From NCBI GenBank assembly GCA_942493135.1, contig OW818684.1:3658001-3722000 (forward strand): 64,000 nt of DNA, given 5' to 3'. A program made the position numbers and the translations under genes. Position 1 is the stretch's first letter; each line of letters opens with the position of its first letter. The notes beneath the pieces are model-generated. The model was not told the origin of the DNA and ran no database searches. It saw only the letters and a program-made list of their open reading frames with translations. Positions 46,102 to 55,215 of this stretch are shown here, in pieces. This DNA is from Planctellipticum sp942493135. Lineage in GTDB: Bacteria; Planctomycetota; Planctomycetia; Planctomycetales; Planctomycetaceae.

Positions 46102-47877
46102 ATGGAAGCATTGTCTCGCCTGCGGAAACGCGATTATCTGCTGCTGGTTGCCTACGGATTACTGCTGTTCGGCATCGCAACCGTCAGCGGCCGGCCGCTG
46201 ACGCTCCACGAATCCGTGCTGCCGCAGAGCGCTCGTGAGATGCTCGCCGACGGCGATCTGCTCGTCCCCAAGAAGGGGGGGGAGCCCTGGTTGGAGAGCC
46301 CGCCGCTGCCGCAGTGGATCACTGTGGCGATCGCCTCGGCGTTCGGTCGCTGCGATAGCGAATCGATCGTCCGGCTCGGTCCGACTCTCGCCGGCACTTT
46401 CGTCGTCTGCCTCGTCGCCTGGATGGCGTCCGTCTGGTTCGGCCGGGGGATCGGGCTGCTGGCTGGCTTCGTGCAGGCGACGACAATCCAGTTCACCCGC
46501 TACACCTGGCTCGCCGAAGACGAGATCTTCCTGTGCGCTCTCATCACGGCGTCAATTGCACTCTTTGTCCGGCTGGAATTTGGCCAGCCCACGGAGCAGT
46601 TGGAAGGCCGCGGTCCGCTGAGCCTGGTCTTCGGGCGGCGTTCCTGGTGGACGGTCGCGTTCTTTGCGGCGCTCGGCGCGACGAATCTGGCCAAGGGGCT
46701 GATTTTTGGCCCGGCGATGGCCGGCATTCCGATGGCCGGATACCTCCTGCTCAGCCGGGAGCCGGCTCGCCTTCGAAAGTACGTCTGGCTCTGGGGCGGG
46801 CTGCTGTTCGCGCTGATCATGTTCGCGTGGCCGCTGGCGGTCCTGCAGCGGTTTCCGAATGCGGTCGATGTCTGGTTCAAGGATCTCGGCGGGCGACTCA
46901 GCGGGGAATACACCCTGATCAATCAGCCCTGGTGGTACTACCCGGTCAATCTCCTCTGGATGATTGCCCCCTGGACCTTCGTCGCTCCCTGGATGATTCG
47001 CGCGACGTGGCGCTCCGCCTGGTTTCAGACGGTCTCTCCCGAGCGATTCCTCTGGGGCTGGGCATTGCTGGTCCCGGCGGTATTTTCGATTCCCGGCGGT
47101 AAGCACCACCATTATCTGCTGCACGCGATGGCCCCGTGGGCGATCCTGGCGGCACTCGGCATCCGCCGGATGAAAGCGGAAATTCCGGGCTGGCCGGTGT
47201 TCTTCCGTCATCCGGCCACCAGCCTGCTGTCGATCGCGACCCCGGCCATCATCGCGATCTGGGTGCTGCGCGATCGGATCGCCGGACCGGCCTGGCTCCC
47301 CTGGGCGCTGCTGGCCGTGACGCCCGTCTTTGTCTTCGCAATGGCCTACGGTTTCGTGGATCGCCGCCCCTGGCGTTCCGGGGCCGTCATCTTCGGCGGT
47401 CTCTGGCTCGCCTACGCCTCCGGCCACGTCTACTCCGGAAAGTACTTCGACCGTCACCGCTTCGACGCGGCATTCCTCAAGGAAGTCCGCGTCAGTGCGG
47501 CCGAGACCGGGCTTCCGCTGCTCGTTGATATGCAGGGCCATCGCCCGCTGCAGCCGTTTCTGAAGCTCTTCTACCAGAGCGACTCCGCCCGGCCGCTCCA
47601 CAACGTGAGCTTTCTGGCAGACAGAAACATCTCGGAGCGTGAAATTCTCGTCCTGACTCAGGCAGGAGAGGAAGCCGCGCTGCGCGGCTTCGGGACTGTG
47701 GAGCTGCTGTCGCAGAGCGAGTCGACCTCGGGCGACGTCGACGGGACGGAGCGTCTGAGCCTGTATCGCCTCACCTATCGTGCGGACCTTGAACGACTGG
47801 CGGCCGAACACATCGAGATCTCTCCCGCTCAGGCCATTCAATATGCGCCCCGTCCGCAACTGACCCGCCGGTTCTAG
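46102..47877 (+). CDS. ArnT/PMT-type (GT39-like) membrane glycosyltransferase
   Basis: 591 residues with about ten to twelve hydrophobic helices through residue 450 and a soluble C-terminal portion. The N-terminal luminal loop carries the family pattern LTLHESVLPQSAREMLADGD followed by KKGGEPWLESPPLPQW (near 35-75), and TRYTWLAEDEIFLC (near 133) matches the acidic second motif. Such enzymes move a sugar from a polyprenyl-phosphate donor to protein or lipid A on the outer face of the inner membrane. The acceptor cannot be told. It is divergent from plsY and followed by a 328-base gap. Confidence 0.88.
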   Translation: MEALSRLRKRDYLLLVAYGLLLFGIATVSGRPLTLHESVLPQSAREMLADGDLLVPKKGGEPWLESPPLPQWITVAIASAFGRCDSESIVRLGPTLAGTFVVCLVAWMASVWFGRGIGLLAGFVQATTIQFTRYTWLAEDEIFLCALITASIALFVRLEFGQPTEQLEGRGPLSLVFGRRSWWTVAFFAALGATNLAKGLIFGPAMAGIPMAGYLLLSREPARLRKYVWLWGGLLFALIMFAWPLAVLQRFPNAVDVWFKDLGGRLSGEYTLINQPWWYYPVNLLWMIAPWTFVAPWMIRATWRSAWFQTVSPERFLWGWALLVPAVFSIPGGKHHHYLLHAMAPWAILAALGIRRMKAEIPGWPVFFRHPATSLLSIATPAIIAIWVLRDRIAGPAWLPWALLAVTPVFVFAMAYGFVDRRPWRSGAVIFGGLWLAYASGHVYSGKYFDRHRFDAAFLKEVRVSAAETGLPLLVDMQGHRPLQPFLKLFYQSDSARPLHNVSFLADRNISEREILVLTQAGEEAALRGFGTVELLSQSESTSGDVDGTERLSLYRLTYRADLERLAAEHIEISPAQAIQYAPRPQLTRRF

Positions 47878-48205
47878 GACCGTCGGGCTCCAGAATCGAT
47901 CAGACCGGACTTCGCCTCGTTTCGAGCCGCAGGCTCGGTTGTGATTGATACCGTCGGGCAACGGCCGGCTCAAGACGCCAAACGCACTGCATTTCATGCA
48001 ATCGCTCCATTCTGTTTTTCCTGCGTATTCGCTGCAATTCATCGTTTACAACGGTTACCTCTTGAGTACATTGGATCCGGTCACTGCTAACACTGCTTAG
48101 CAGGAAGAACAACGAGTCCGTTCTGTAACCAATTGAAATATAAACGGTTACGTAAAGTTCGGTGTTCCTCCGGCGACCGGGCCCGCTCGATGAGGACACT
48201 TCAAT
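47878..48205. other. Upstream region of the sigma-54 activator gene
   Basis: Gene-free and more AT-rich than its surroundings. Near its left end CGAGCC-GCA-GGCTCG (47923-47937) is a small hairpin that could terminate the glycosyltransferase transcript. The hexamer GGTTAC occurs at 48053-48058 and 48146-48151 and inverted (GTAACC) at 48125-48130; both direct copies are preceded by AAC (or ACAAC). These could be operator half-sites. No -24/-12 promoter is visible here. Confidence 0.4.
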
Positions 48206-49615
48206 ATGACAATTCAGGCATACTGTCTGACTTCGGACGCCGAACTCCTGGTTCAGCTCGGTACATGGACGCGTGATCAAGTCCCGGCGTGGACGATCTC
48301 GGAATGTCCCGCGCTTACAAGCATTCCAGCCCTTCTCGATCAGCCGGAACCACTGATTCTGCTTGTCGATGTTCGCGGGGGAACGGTCAGCTCAGAGACC
48401 GAAGCGGTCCTCGAATGCCTGGCTCGATTTCCCGGCAAACCGTTGACTTTGCTGACGCTCGGCGAGCGTCTGATGCCCCTTGGCGTCGCCGGGCTGATCG
48501 ATCTGCTGGCCATCAATCATCTGGAATGGCCTCCCCGCGGTGAAGTCTCTCAGTCGTCGATCGCAAAGTTGCAGTCTGCTGGCGGACGCCCGCCGGCCCG
48601 GCGGATTCCCTCGCGATTCTTGATGACCGCCGGGGAGGTGGAAATCGCCACGTACGAGCCCGATCTCAAACCAGTGCTGGAGCAGGTCCGTCGGATTGCG
48701 GCGCACGACGTGACGCTGCTCCTGGTGGGTGAGACCGGTACGGGCAAGACGACTCTGGCCCAGTTCATCCACCAGCTTTCGACGAGGGCCGGGCACCCGT
48801 TTATGCACCTGGCCTGCGGGGCGCTCCCGAAGGACCTGATCGAGAGCGAACTCTTCGGCCACGCCCGCGGCGCATTCACTGGCGCCGACCGCAACAAAAT
48901 CGGCCGGTTCGAAGCGGCGGGGCGGGGAACTCTGCTGCTCGACGAAATCGACTCACTCGGTCCCAACGAGCAGGCGAAACTGCTCAAGGTCATCGAAACC
49001 GGCGAATACGAGATGGTCGGCTCCGCCGAACCCCGCAGTTCCCAGGCCCGGCTGATTGTTGCTGCGAACGTGGATCTGGAAACGCTCACGCAATCGCAGC
49101 GGTTCCGGTCGGACTTGTACTACCGGCTCAACGTTCTGGAGTTCCGCCTGCCGCCGCTGCGCGATCGGCCGCTCGATATCGTTCCACTCGCGATGCAGTT
49201 CGTCGCGGAATGCAGCAGCGAGTACGGCGTAACGATCGAGGCCGTTCAGGTCGACTTCTTCGATGCCCTGCGCGCCTACGCGTGGCCGGGTAACGTCCGC
49301 GAGTTGAAGAACCACATTCGCCGCGCCGTCCTCTTCTGCGAAGAGGGTCGCCTGACGGTGAACGATCTGGCCCACGTGGTGATTCGGTCTCAGTTCCAGC
49401 CGGCGGAGGCTGCCGTCAGCCGGCCGGCGGACGCGTGGACCCTGGCCGATCGCGTGGCGACCAGCGAACGCGAGATTCTTGAGCAGGCGCTCGCCGCCCA
49501 CAAGCACAAGCGAGCCGCCACGGCCCGCGCGCTCGGTATCAGCCGGGTCGGACTTTACAAGAAGATGCGCAAGTACGGCATGCTCGACACGGTGAAGGAA
49601 GAGTCCCGAACCTGA
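48206..49615 (+). CDS. Sigma-54-dependent enhancer-binding regulator
   Basis: 469 residues in three parts. The N-terminal ~130 residues resemble a receiver fold (LILLVDVRGGTV, then LTLLTLG), but I cannot see the full acidic pocket, so it may be phosphorylation-independent. The central AAA+ domain has Walker A GETGTGKT (near 176), the sigma-54 contact loop GAFTGADRN (near 222), Walker B GTLLLDEID (near 241) and the YRLNVLEFRLPPLRDRP segment (near 308). The C-terminus is a Fis-type HTH (KRAATARALGISRVGLYKKM). It activates RNA polymerase carrying sigma-54. The Tad cluster lies convergently next door, and a -24/-12 promoter precedes its first pilin gene. Confidence 0.94.
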   Translation: MTIQAYCLTSDAELLVQLGTWTRDQVPAWTISECPALTSIPALLDQPEPLILLVDVRGGTVSSETEAVLECLARFPGKPLTLLTLGERLMPLGVAGLIDLLAINHLEWPPRGEVSQSSIAKLQSAGGRPPARRIPSRFLMTAGEVEIATYEPDLKPVLEQVRRIAAHDVTLLLVGETGTGKTTLAQFIHQLSTRAGHPFMHLACGALPKDLIESELFGHARGAFTGADRNKIGRFEAAGRGTLLLDEIDSLGPNEQAKLLKVIETGEYEMVGSAEPRSSQARLIVAANVDLETLTQSQRFRSDLYYRLNVLEFRLPPLRDRPLDIVPLAMQFVAECSSEYGVTIEAVQVDFFDALRAYAWPGNVRELKNHIRRAVLFCEEGRLTVNDLAHVVIRSQFQPAEAAVSRPADAWTLADRVATSEREILEQALAAHKHKRAATARALGISRVGLYKKMRKYGMLDTVKEESRT

Positions 49616-49754
49616 GCAATACGGACGATGCCATGAGCCGAGATCGCAGCCCGACAAACATTCCAGACTGACCGGTGACTGAATCCGGCGCCTGCCGGCA
49701 CGCCGTCGCGCGTCAGATGACCGCCGGTTGCCGGGTCGCCGGTGTAGAACCGCG

Positions 49755-50744
49755 TTACGGCTGTTCGTTCGACGGTTCTGTCGAGCGGGCATTCGCGGTG
49801 TTACTCGATGCGTCGAGAATGCCGCCCGGACGGTGGCCCTCAATCACAAAGTTCCGCAGCTTCACGACGGGCGGCCCCATCAGCAGCACGAAAATCGGCG
49901 GTGCCAGGCAGAAGACGACAGGAAACAACAGCTTGATGCTGGTCTTGCCGGCTTGTTCTTCGGCGCGCTGCCGCCACGCCCGCCGAACGCTGTCGGCATA
50001 TTCCGTCACGGCAGTCGCCACGTGCGTCCCGGTCCGCTCGGTCTGAGTGACCAGAGCCGCCAGGGCGTTCACGTCGGGCGTATTGATCCGTCGGGCAAAT
50101 TGCCGCAGCGCGCGGGGCATCGTATCGGCATCCGCCTGGCGGCGGATGATTTCCAGTTCGACGGCAATATCCGGATGGAAGAACTCGATCTCCCGCGACA
50201 CTCGTTCCAGGGCTTCCCGGAGCGGTAATCCGCCGACCAGGCACATCCGGACGACATCCAGTGCATCCGGCAGTCCTTTCTGGATGCGATCGACCCTGCG
50301 CCGGGCCTGAATGGACAGCATCATTCTCGGCAATGCGTATCCCAGCAGCGCGACGACCAGCGTGGCGCCTCCAATGATCTCCGGCAGGCTGGTCGCCGGG
50401 TCGGCGGCAACCGCCATTCCGCCACCGATCAGCAGCGAACCGACGGTCAGCGTGTTGCGAGTTGCCAGATAGTCGACCAGGGCGTTCTGACCGTAGTAGC
50501 CGGCCCGCTTCAGGTCCTGGTCGATCGCTTCGACCTCGGTCCCGAGCTGCGGAAGCATTCCCGCCAGGGCTCGCGTCCAGGCACTGGCTTTCCGGCCGCT
50601 GATGCGTTCCCCGAGTTCGGTCAGATCCCGGGTCTTCTGGCGGGCGTTCACGAACCCGCTTCCCAGGGCAAAGGCCATCGCCGCGATGGCAATGAAGACG
50701 CCGGCGGTCAACAGATCGAGCAGGAGTTCAGGAGTCACAATCAT
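49755..50744 (-). CDS. tadC: Tad secretion inner-membrane protein TadC
   Basis: 329 residues, type II secretion F-domain (T2SF) protein. Hydrophobic helices lie at about 9-30, 98-118, 122-140 and 285-305. The cytoplasmic T2SF core carries RRVDRIQKGLPDALDVVRMC (near 158) and GLPLREALERVSREI, typical of TadC. With TadB it forms the inner-membrane platform of the Tad pilus machine. Last gene of the minus-strand cluster; 57 bases separate it from tadB. The C-terminal 30 residues are a polar extension of no known role. Confidence 0.9.
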   Translation of the reverse strand: MIVTPELLLDLLTAGVFIAIAAMAFALGSGFVNARQKTRDLTELGERISGRKASAWTRALAGMLPQLGTEVEAIDQDLKRAGYYGQNALVDYLATRNTLTVGSLLIGGGMAVAADPATSLPEIIGGATLVVALLGYALPRMMLSIQARRRVDRIQKGLPDALDVVRMCLVGGLPLREALERVSREIEFFHPDIAVELEIIRRQADADTMPRALRQFARRINTPDVNALAALVTQTERTGTHVATAVTEYADSVRRAWRQRAEEQAGKTSIKLLFPVVFCLAPPIFVLLMGPPVVKLRNFVIEGHRPGGILDASSNTANARSTEPSNEQP

Positions 50745-50801
50745 TCCTCGTCGGGTCTGAGGCTGTCTGACGGTCGAGAGACGGGAGGGGATGCGAGTCG
50801 A

Positions 50802-51743
50802 TCAGTTTTCGGGTCGCACGAGCGCCATCACCCAGAGGATGCCAATCAGTTCGAGCACGATCGCCACTACCAGCATCGAGCGACCCAGGGGATCCGAGTA
50901 CAACACGGCCAGGTGCTCGGGCTGCAGAACCATCAGCGACAGGTACGCAATCGGGCAGACCGCCGCAATCAGGAGGGCCGAGGCCCGCCCCGCCCCGGTC
51001 GCGGCCTTGATCTGCCGCCAGGCCGTCGTGCGGTCGCGGATGACCGAGCCCATCCGTTCCAGCGTGTCGGGAAGGCTGCCGCCCGCCTGTCGCTGCACGA
51101 TCAGCGTGCTCGTCAGAATCCGGAACTCCACCAGACGAATGCGGGCTGCCAGATACTTCATGACGCTGTTGAACGATCGGCCGAGCTCGAGCTGGCGCGA
51201 GCAGCGCTGAAACTCGCGACCGAGTTCGCCGCCAGCCTCTTCGCCGACCAGCTTGATCGCCTGGTCGACGCTTTCGCCCGCCCTGACAGCCCGGGCGAAC
51301 ATATCCAACACCGAAGGCAGTTGCATCCGGATCGCCTGAATCCGCCGACTTCGCATCCGCATCAGGACCAGCAGCGGAACGAACATTCCAACCATTCCGG
51401 CGGCCAGGCCCGCGAGAGGCAGATCGAAGGCAATCCAGATTCCGCCGCCGACGGCGAGCCCGATGGCGATCATCAGCAGAGCCGCCGAGATCGGACTGAG
51501 GGCATCCGTCGCCTCCAGCACAAGCCGGTCAAAGCCCTGGTCGAGCTTGCCGAACAGAGACCGCGCCGGCGCCTGATCGAAAACGTCCAGCGATCGGCGC
51601 ATCCGGATTGGACGCGGTCGCAGCGAAACTCCGCCGGTCGCGTCACCGGCGACGAACAGATCGCGGACCACCATCGCCGCGGCGACGATGATCGCTGCGA
51701 TTCCGGCAAACACAAGCAGCACAATGACTGGAAGACTCAGCAT
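50802..51743 (-). CDS. tadB: Tad secretion inner-membrane protein TadB
   Basis: 313 residues, T2SF-domain protein with an N-terminal helix (LPVIVLLVFAGIAAIIVAAA), a central pair (about 85-130) and C-terminal helices (about 255-305). The T2SF core includes AIRMQLPSVLDMFARAVRAG (near 138) with ESVDQAIKLVGEEAGGELG, and QAGGSLPDTLERMGSVIRDR (near 220). It pairs with TadC, and the gene order after cpaF is the classical one. The first residues after the initial helix are basic, consistent with an N-out topology. Start ATG 51743. Confidence 0.9.
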   Translation of the reverse strand: MLSLPVIVLLVFAGIAAIIVAAAMVVRDLFVAGDATGGVSLRPRPIRMRRSLDVFDQAPARSLFGKLDQGFDRLVLEATDALSPISAALLMIAIGLAVGGGIWIAFDLPLAGLAAGMVGMFVPLLVLMRMRSRRIQAIRMQLPSVLDMFARAVRAGESVDQAIKLVGEEAGGELGREFQRCSRQLELGRSFNSVMKYLAARIRLVEFRILTSTLIVQRQAGGSLPDTLERMGSVIRDRTTAWRQIKAATGAGRASALLIAAVCPIAYLSLMVLQPEHLAVLYSDPLGRSMLVVAIVLELIGILWVMALVRPEN

Positions 51744-51797
51744 GTCAGATCATTCCGCACGGAGACGATCGGAAGAATTTGAGACTCATCGGTTCGC

Positions 51798-53144
51798 TCA
51801 GCGGACGGGGATCCGCCGCTTGTCGAACATCTCGTCCGGCAGCCGCACGCCCGCCGCCCGCAGCCGGCCCAGGCAGATCGGACGATAGCCCGTGACAAAG
51901 AACTCGCCCTGAGCGACTCCCAGGTCGTTCACGCCGGTTTGTTCGTAACCGAAGATGTCCTCGACCAGCAGTCCGCCGTCGCGGATGCCGACGATTTCGG
52001 AGACCCGCATGACGCGACGCGGCCCGCCTTTCAGACGGGCCAGATGGACGATCAAACCGATCCCCGACGAGATGTACTGCCGCACGACGGGAATGGGCAG
52101 GTCATACCCCGCCATGGCAACCATCAGTTCCAGCCGTGCCAATGCATCGCGAGTGTCGTTCGCATGAATCGTCGTCAATGAGCCCTCGTGGCCCGTATTC
52201 ATGGCCTGGAGCATATCGAGCGCCTCGGCGCCGCGGACTTCGCCGACGACGATCCGGTCGGGGCGCATCCGCAGGCTGTTGCGGACCAGCGAACGCTGCG
52301 TAATCTCTCCGGTGTTCTCGGTATTGGGCGGACGCGTTTCCATCCGCACAACGTGCTTGTGCTGCAATTTCAGTTCGGCGGAGTCTTCGATCGTGATCAA
52401 TCGCTCGTCGGCGGGGATGAACTGAGCCAGCGCGTTCAGCAGCGTCGTCTTGCCGGAGCCCGTGCCGCCCGAGATCAGCAGGCTGATTCGCGCCTCCACC
52501 GCCGCCGCGAGGAATTCCGTCATGTCGCGCACGATGGTCTGATTGTCGACCAGGTCTTCGACGCCCAGTGGACGGGCGCCGAAACGTCGAATGGAGAGCG
52601 TCGCGCCGTCCAGAGCCAGCGGAGGGATGACGGCGTTCACGCGGCTGCCGTCGGGCAGCCGGGCGTCGACCATCGGGCTGACTTCGTCGATCCGCCGGCC
52701 GACCCGCGACACGACGCGCTGAATGATCCGCATAAGATGCGCATCGTCCGCGAAGATGACATTCGACGATTCGAGCCGTCCGTATCGTTCGACATACACT
52801 TCGTAAGGCTTGTTGACCAGGATATCGCACACGCGGTCGTCCCGCATCAGCGCTTCCAGCGGCCCGAGGCCAAAGACTTCGTCGTACAGCTCATCGAGCA
52901 TCCGTTCGCGCATCGCCCCGGCCAGCTGCGGCGCGTCTTCTTTGACGATCTCCTCGGCGACCAGACGAACTTCCCGTTCGAGCTGATCCTGCCGAACCTG
53001 GGCCAGCATCGACAGATCGAGCGAATCGACCAGCTTTTCGTGGATCGCGACTTTCAGCCGCTGGAACTTGAGTTCGTCCGGATCGACGTTCGCGCCATCC
53101 ACTTCCGGAGAGACCTGCAGCGTGCGAGAGCTCATGGGCGACAT
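51798..53144 (-). CDS. cpaF: Tad/Cpa pilus assembly ATPase CpaF (TadA)
   Basis: 448 residues, type IV secretion/VirB11-like ATPase of the Tad family. N-terminal region about 1-130, then the RecA-like core: Walker A GGTGSGKTTLLNAL (near 225), Asp box ITIEDSAEL (near 253), Walker B-like RIVVGEVRGAEALDML (near 298) and the His box GSLTTIHANDTRDALARLE (near 320). It powers pilin polymerisation or secretion at the cytoplasmic face. The start is ATG 53144 with AAGGA upstream; another ATG lies three codons in. It follows cpaB by 163 bases containing a hairpin. Confidence 0.95.
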   Translation of the reverse strand: MSPMSSRTLQVSPEVDGANVDPDELKFQRLKVAIHEKLVDSLDLSMLAQVRQDQLEREVRLVAEEIVKEDAPQLAGAMRERMLDELYDEVFGLGPLEALMRDDRVCDILVNKPYEVYVERYGRLESSNVIFADDAHLMRIIQRVVSRVGRRIDEVSPMVDARLPDGSRVNAVIPPLALDGATLSIRRFGARPLGVEDLVDNQTIVRDMTEFLAAAVEARISLLISGGTGSGKTTLLNALAQFIPADERLITIEDSAELKLQHKHVVRMETRPPNTENTGEITQRSLVRNSLRMRPDRIVVGEVRGAEALDMLQAMNTGHEGSLTTIHANDTRDALARLELMVAMAGYDLPIPVVRQYISSGIGLIVHLARLKGGPRRVMRVSEIVGIRDGGLLVEDIFGYEQTGVNDLGVAQGEFFVTGYRPICLGRLRAAGVRLPDEMFDKRRIPVR

Positions 53145-53226
53145 TCAGAAGCATCCTTACGAGACTGACGGAGACGTTTACGGATACCCGATTCAGCAAA
53201 CCGCGGACCATCCGGGGGGCCGCGGA

Positions 53227-53272
53227 AACGACAACCGGCGGCGCATCACAGGTTGATGCACCGCCGGTCGTT
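53227..53272 (-). other. Stem-loop between cpaB and cpaF
   Basis: AACGA, CCGGCGG and GCATCA on the left pair with TGATGC, CCGCCGG and TCGTT on the right, with small bulges. It follows the cpaB stop by 36 bases in the direction of transcription. No T-run follows, so it more likely modulates readthrough or mRNA stability than ends transcription. Confidence 0.5.
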
Positions 53273-53307
53273 ACAACTCTCACAGACGATTCAGCCGGGC
53301 CGGCGAA

Positions 53308-54297
53308 TCACGAGCCGCCAGCACGGCTGTCGGGGATCGAAATCACCCGCTGCACGCTGACCGGCTCGATTTCCGGTGCATCCGGGTTCCCCGCGACCGG
53401 GGTGCTGATGAAGCCGGGGAGGATTTCGTCCCGCACATCCACGCGAGTTTTGCTTTCGAAGACTACGACGGACTTTTGACCCGCCTTGTAGACTTCCATC
53501 TGTTGCGGTTCGGCATCATCGGGCAACCCGAGGATGTCGTTCAGCACCAGCCGCTGATTCGTCTTGCTGACCGGGATGATGTTGGCCGGATCGTCCGGAT
53601 TTCGCAGCGACAGGCTGAGCTGGCCGCGCCCTTCGATGACTTTCAGTGCCTTGGCCTGAGGGGGAGTCACGGCCAGCGTAACCGTGCCCTTGCTGGTGCT
53701 GTTCTGACCGAGGGTGACGATGCGGCCCGGTTCGATCGTCTTGTCGATCGCCAGCACTTCGATCATGTCGAGCAGCGTCAACGTGATCTCCGGACGCTTT
53801 CCGGAGGCTTCCGAACGGAACAGAACGTCGACGAACGATCCCGGACGGGCGAAGCCCATCACGGCTCCGATGTTTTCGACCGGCACCGTGACGGCGCGAT
53901 ATCCGGGCTTGAGCAGATCGGCAATCCCCGGTCCGTGACCGTCCGAATAGAACATGTCGGGCGAGAAGACGTCTCCCGGTTTGACCATCTGTCGCAGCGT
54001 CCGACCGATGATCTGCGTCGTGTTGGGCATGTACGCCTTGTTCCGGTATTCGCTCTTGGCGAATTCCTCCGGAGTGTACGACCGCATCACGATGTCATTC
54101 AGCGCCATCTCATGGCCGGAGTTGATTTCGCCAGCGGCGATCGGCACCAGGATCGCCTGAACCTTCGGCCTGGTGGTCGGCATGAGCGCCAACGCCTCCG
54201 GCTTCTGCAACTGCTGCCGGACGACAAATGCGCCCGCCAGGCCGAGGAGAATCGCAAACACCGTTACCGCCAGCGTGCCTGGACTGAGTCGAGCCAC
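53308..54297 (-). CDS. cpaB: Flp pilus assembly protein CpaB (RcpC)
   Basis: 329 residues. One N-terminal membrane helix (LAVTVFAILLGLAGAFVV, 8-25), then an SAF domain (ILVPIAAGEINSGHEMALND, near 49) and the RcpC/CpaB domain (PGYRAVTVPVENIGAVMGFARPGSFVDVL cluster near 130-160, with RIVTLGQNSTSKGTVTLAVT near 195). CpaB is periplasmic and in other Tad systems works with the secretin CpaC; no cpaC is present in this cluster. It lies 76 bases downstream of the third pilin gene and belongs to the same minus-strand unit. Confidence 0.92.
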   Translation of the reverse strand: MARLSPGTLAVTVFAILLGLAGAFVVRQQLQKPEALALMPTTRPKVQAILVPIAAGEINSGHEMALNDIVMRSYTPEEFAKSEYRNKAYMPNTTQIIGRTLRQMVKPGDVFSPDMFYSDGHGPGIADLLKPGYRAVTVPVENIGAVMGFARPGSFVDVLFRSEASGKRPEITLTLLDMIEVLAIDKTIEPGRIVTLGQNSTSKGTVTLAVTPPQAKALKVIEGRGQLSLSLRNPDDPANIIPVSKTNQRLVLNDILGLPDDAEPQQMEVYKAGQKSVVVFESKTRVDVRDEILPGFISTPVAGNPDAPEIEPVSVQRVISIPDSRAGGS

Positions 54298-54373
54298 AGT
54301 TCAGCCTCTTCTTCCCAAAGTAATGAAATTGTCCGCCGTCAGATCGCTGCCCGCCCAAAGGCGGGGATGCCGG

Positions 54374-54664
54374 TCACTCCCCGGTCACAGCCACCCCGTT
54401 GAGAGTCACCGGCTGGATGTTTCCAGGAACCGTATCCGCAAATGAGGACGTCACCGTCCCGATCGTGATCGAATAAGACTGATCCAGGTTCTCCAGGTCG
54501 ACAGCAATGTCGCCGAACTCCTGAACGAGCTGGTCGCGAAGTGTTGCGGCTCCGCACAGGATGCCCAGGGCCACGATCGTCACCATGAGAATGAAGCTGG
54601 CGGCATCGACGCTGCCCGTCGTGTCATTCAGCCATGCTCGCAGCGATTTTCCAACGCGATCCAT
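54374..54664 (-). CDS. Pilin-like protein 3 (lacks the conserved Glu)
   Basis: 96 residues. A short positively charged leader (MDRVGKSLRAWLNDTTG) ends in Gly before a hydrophobic helix (SVDAASFILMVTIVALGILCG) and the shared continuation TLRDQLVQEFGDIA. Its two neighbours have Glu at +6 after the putative Gly-1; here that position is Ser, which would be expected to alter assembly. The C-terminus ends VTLNGVAVTGE, a variant of the NVTPAGE ending of the other two. ATG 54664 has GGAAGGA about eight bases upstream. It may be a minor or tip pilin. Confidence 0.75.
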   Translation of the reverse strand: MDRVGKSLRAWLNDTTGSVDAASFILMVTIVALGILCGAATLRDQLVQEFGDIAVDLENLDQSYSITIGTVTSSFADTVPGNIQPVTLNGVAVTGE

Positions 54665-54704
54665 TCCGGCTTCCTTCCGCTGGCCCATTTTCCGAACCAC
54701 TGCA

Positions 54705-55055
54705 CTACTCGCCCGCAGGCGTGACGTTGATCGAAACACACTGCGTGCCGGCCGGACCGTTCTGATCCGCCTGGCCACTTTCCAGCCCGCCGGCTTCACC
54801 GGCATCGGCCCCGTCCGTCATGCTGGAACCGGCCACGCTTCCCACTCCAGCAATCGTGATGCCGGGAAACGTGCTGGAATGGTCCAGCTCGGAAATTGCG
54901 TCGGCCGCATCGGCCAATTCGAGGATCGCCTGGTCTCGGAACGTCGCCAAACCCGTGATGAGGCCAATACATACGATCGTCGACAGCAGGACCAGCTCTG
55001 CGGAGAACACTGCCCCGTGCTCGTCGCTCCAGAATCTGTTTGCCGATCTCAACAT
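54705..55055 (-). CDS. Pilin-like protein 2
   Basis: 116 residues, paralogous to pilin 1. Leader MLRSANRFWSDEHG, then AVFSAELVLLSTIVCIGLIT with Glu at +6, followed by the family segment FRDQAILELADAADAISELD. The variable middle is Gly/Ala/Ser-rich (about 66-90), and the C-terminus NGPAGTQC then INVTPAGE is nearly identical to pilin 1. The start is placed at ATG 55055 by alignment with the paralogues; the open frame extends to 55145. It lies between a terminator-like hairpin and pilin 3, 40 bases upstream of the latter. Confidence 0.78.
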   Translation of the reverse strand: MLRSANRFWSDEHGAVFSAELVLLSTIVCIGLITGLATFRDQAILELADAADAISELDHSSTFPGITIAGVGSVAGSSMTDGADAGEAGGLESGQADQNGPAGTQCVSINVTPAGE

Positions 55056-55142
55056 ACCTGCCGGCCCCCGATGGTTAACGTTCGTTATCAAATCTGATGA
55101 ATCGCTGTCGCGAGACGTCATCACCGCGTGGCAGAGATGCAA

Positions 55143-55178
55143 CAAGGGTGAGAGCCAGTAACCCGGCCCTCACCCTTG
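55143..55178 (-). terminator. Strong stem-loop after the first pilin gene
   Basis: CAAGGGTGAG (55143-55152) pairs perfectly with CTCACCCTTG (55169-55178), extended inward by a GCC/GGC step after one mismatch. On the minus strand it is followed by TTGCATCTC. It lies 38 bases past the pilin 1 stop and well before pilin 2, so it may let pilin 1 be made in excess over the downstream genes. Confidence 0.7.
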
Positions 55179-55215
55179 CATCGACTCATGCTGCCGAGGG
55201 CACAGCCAGGTGGAA

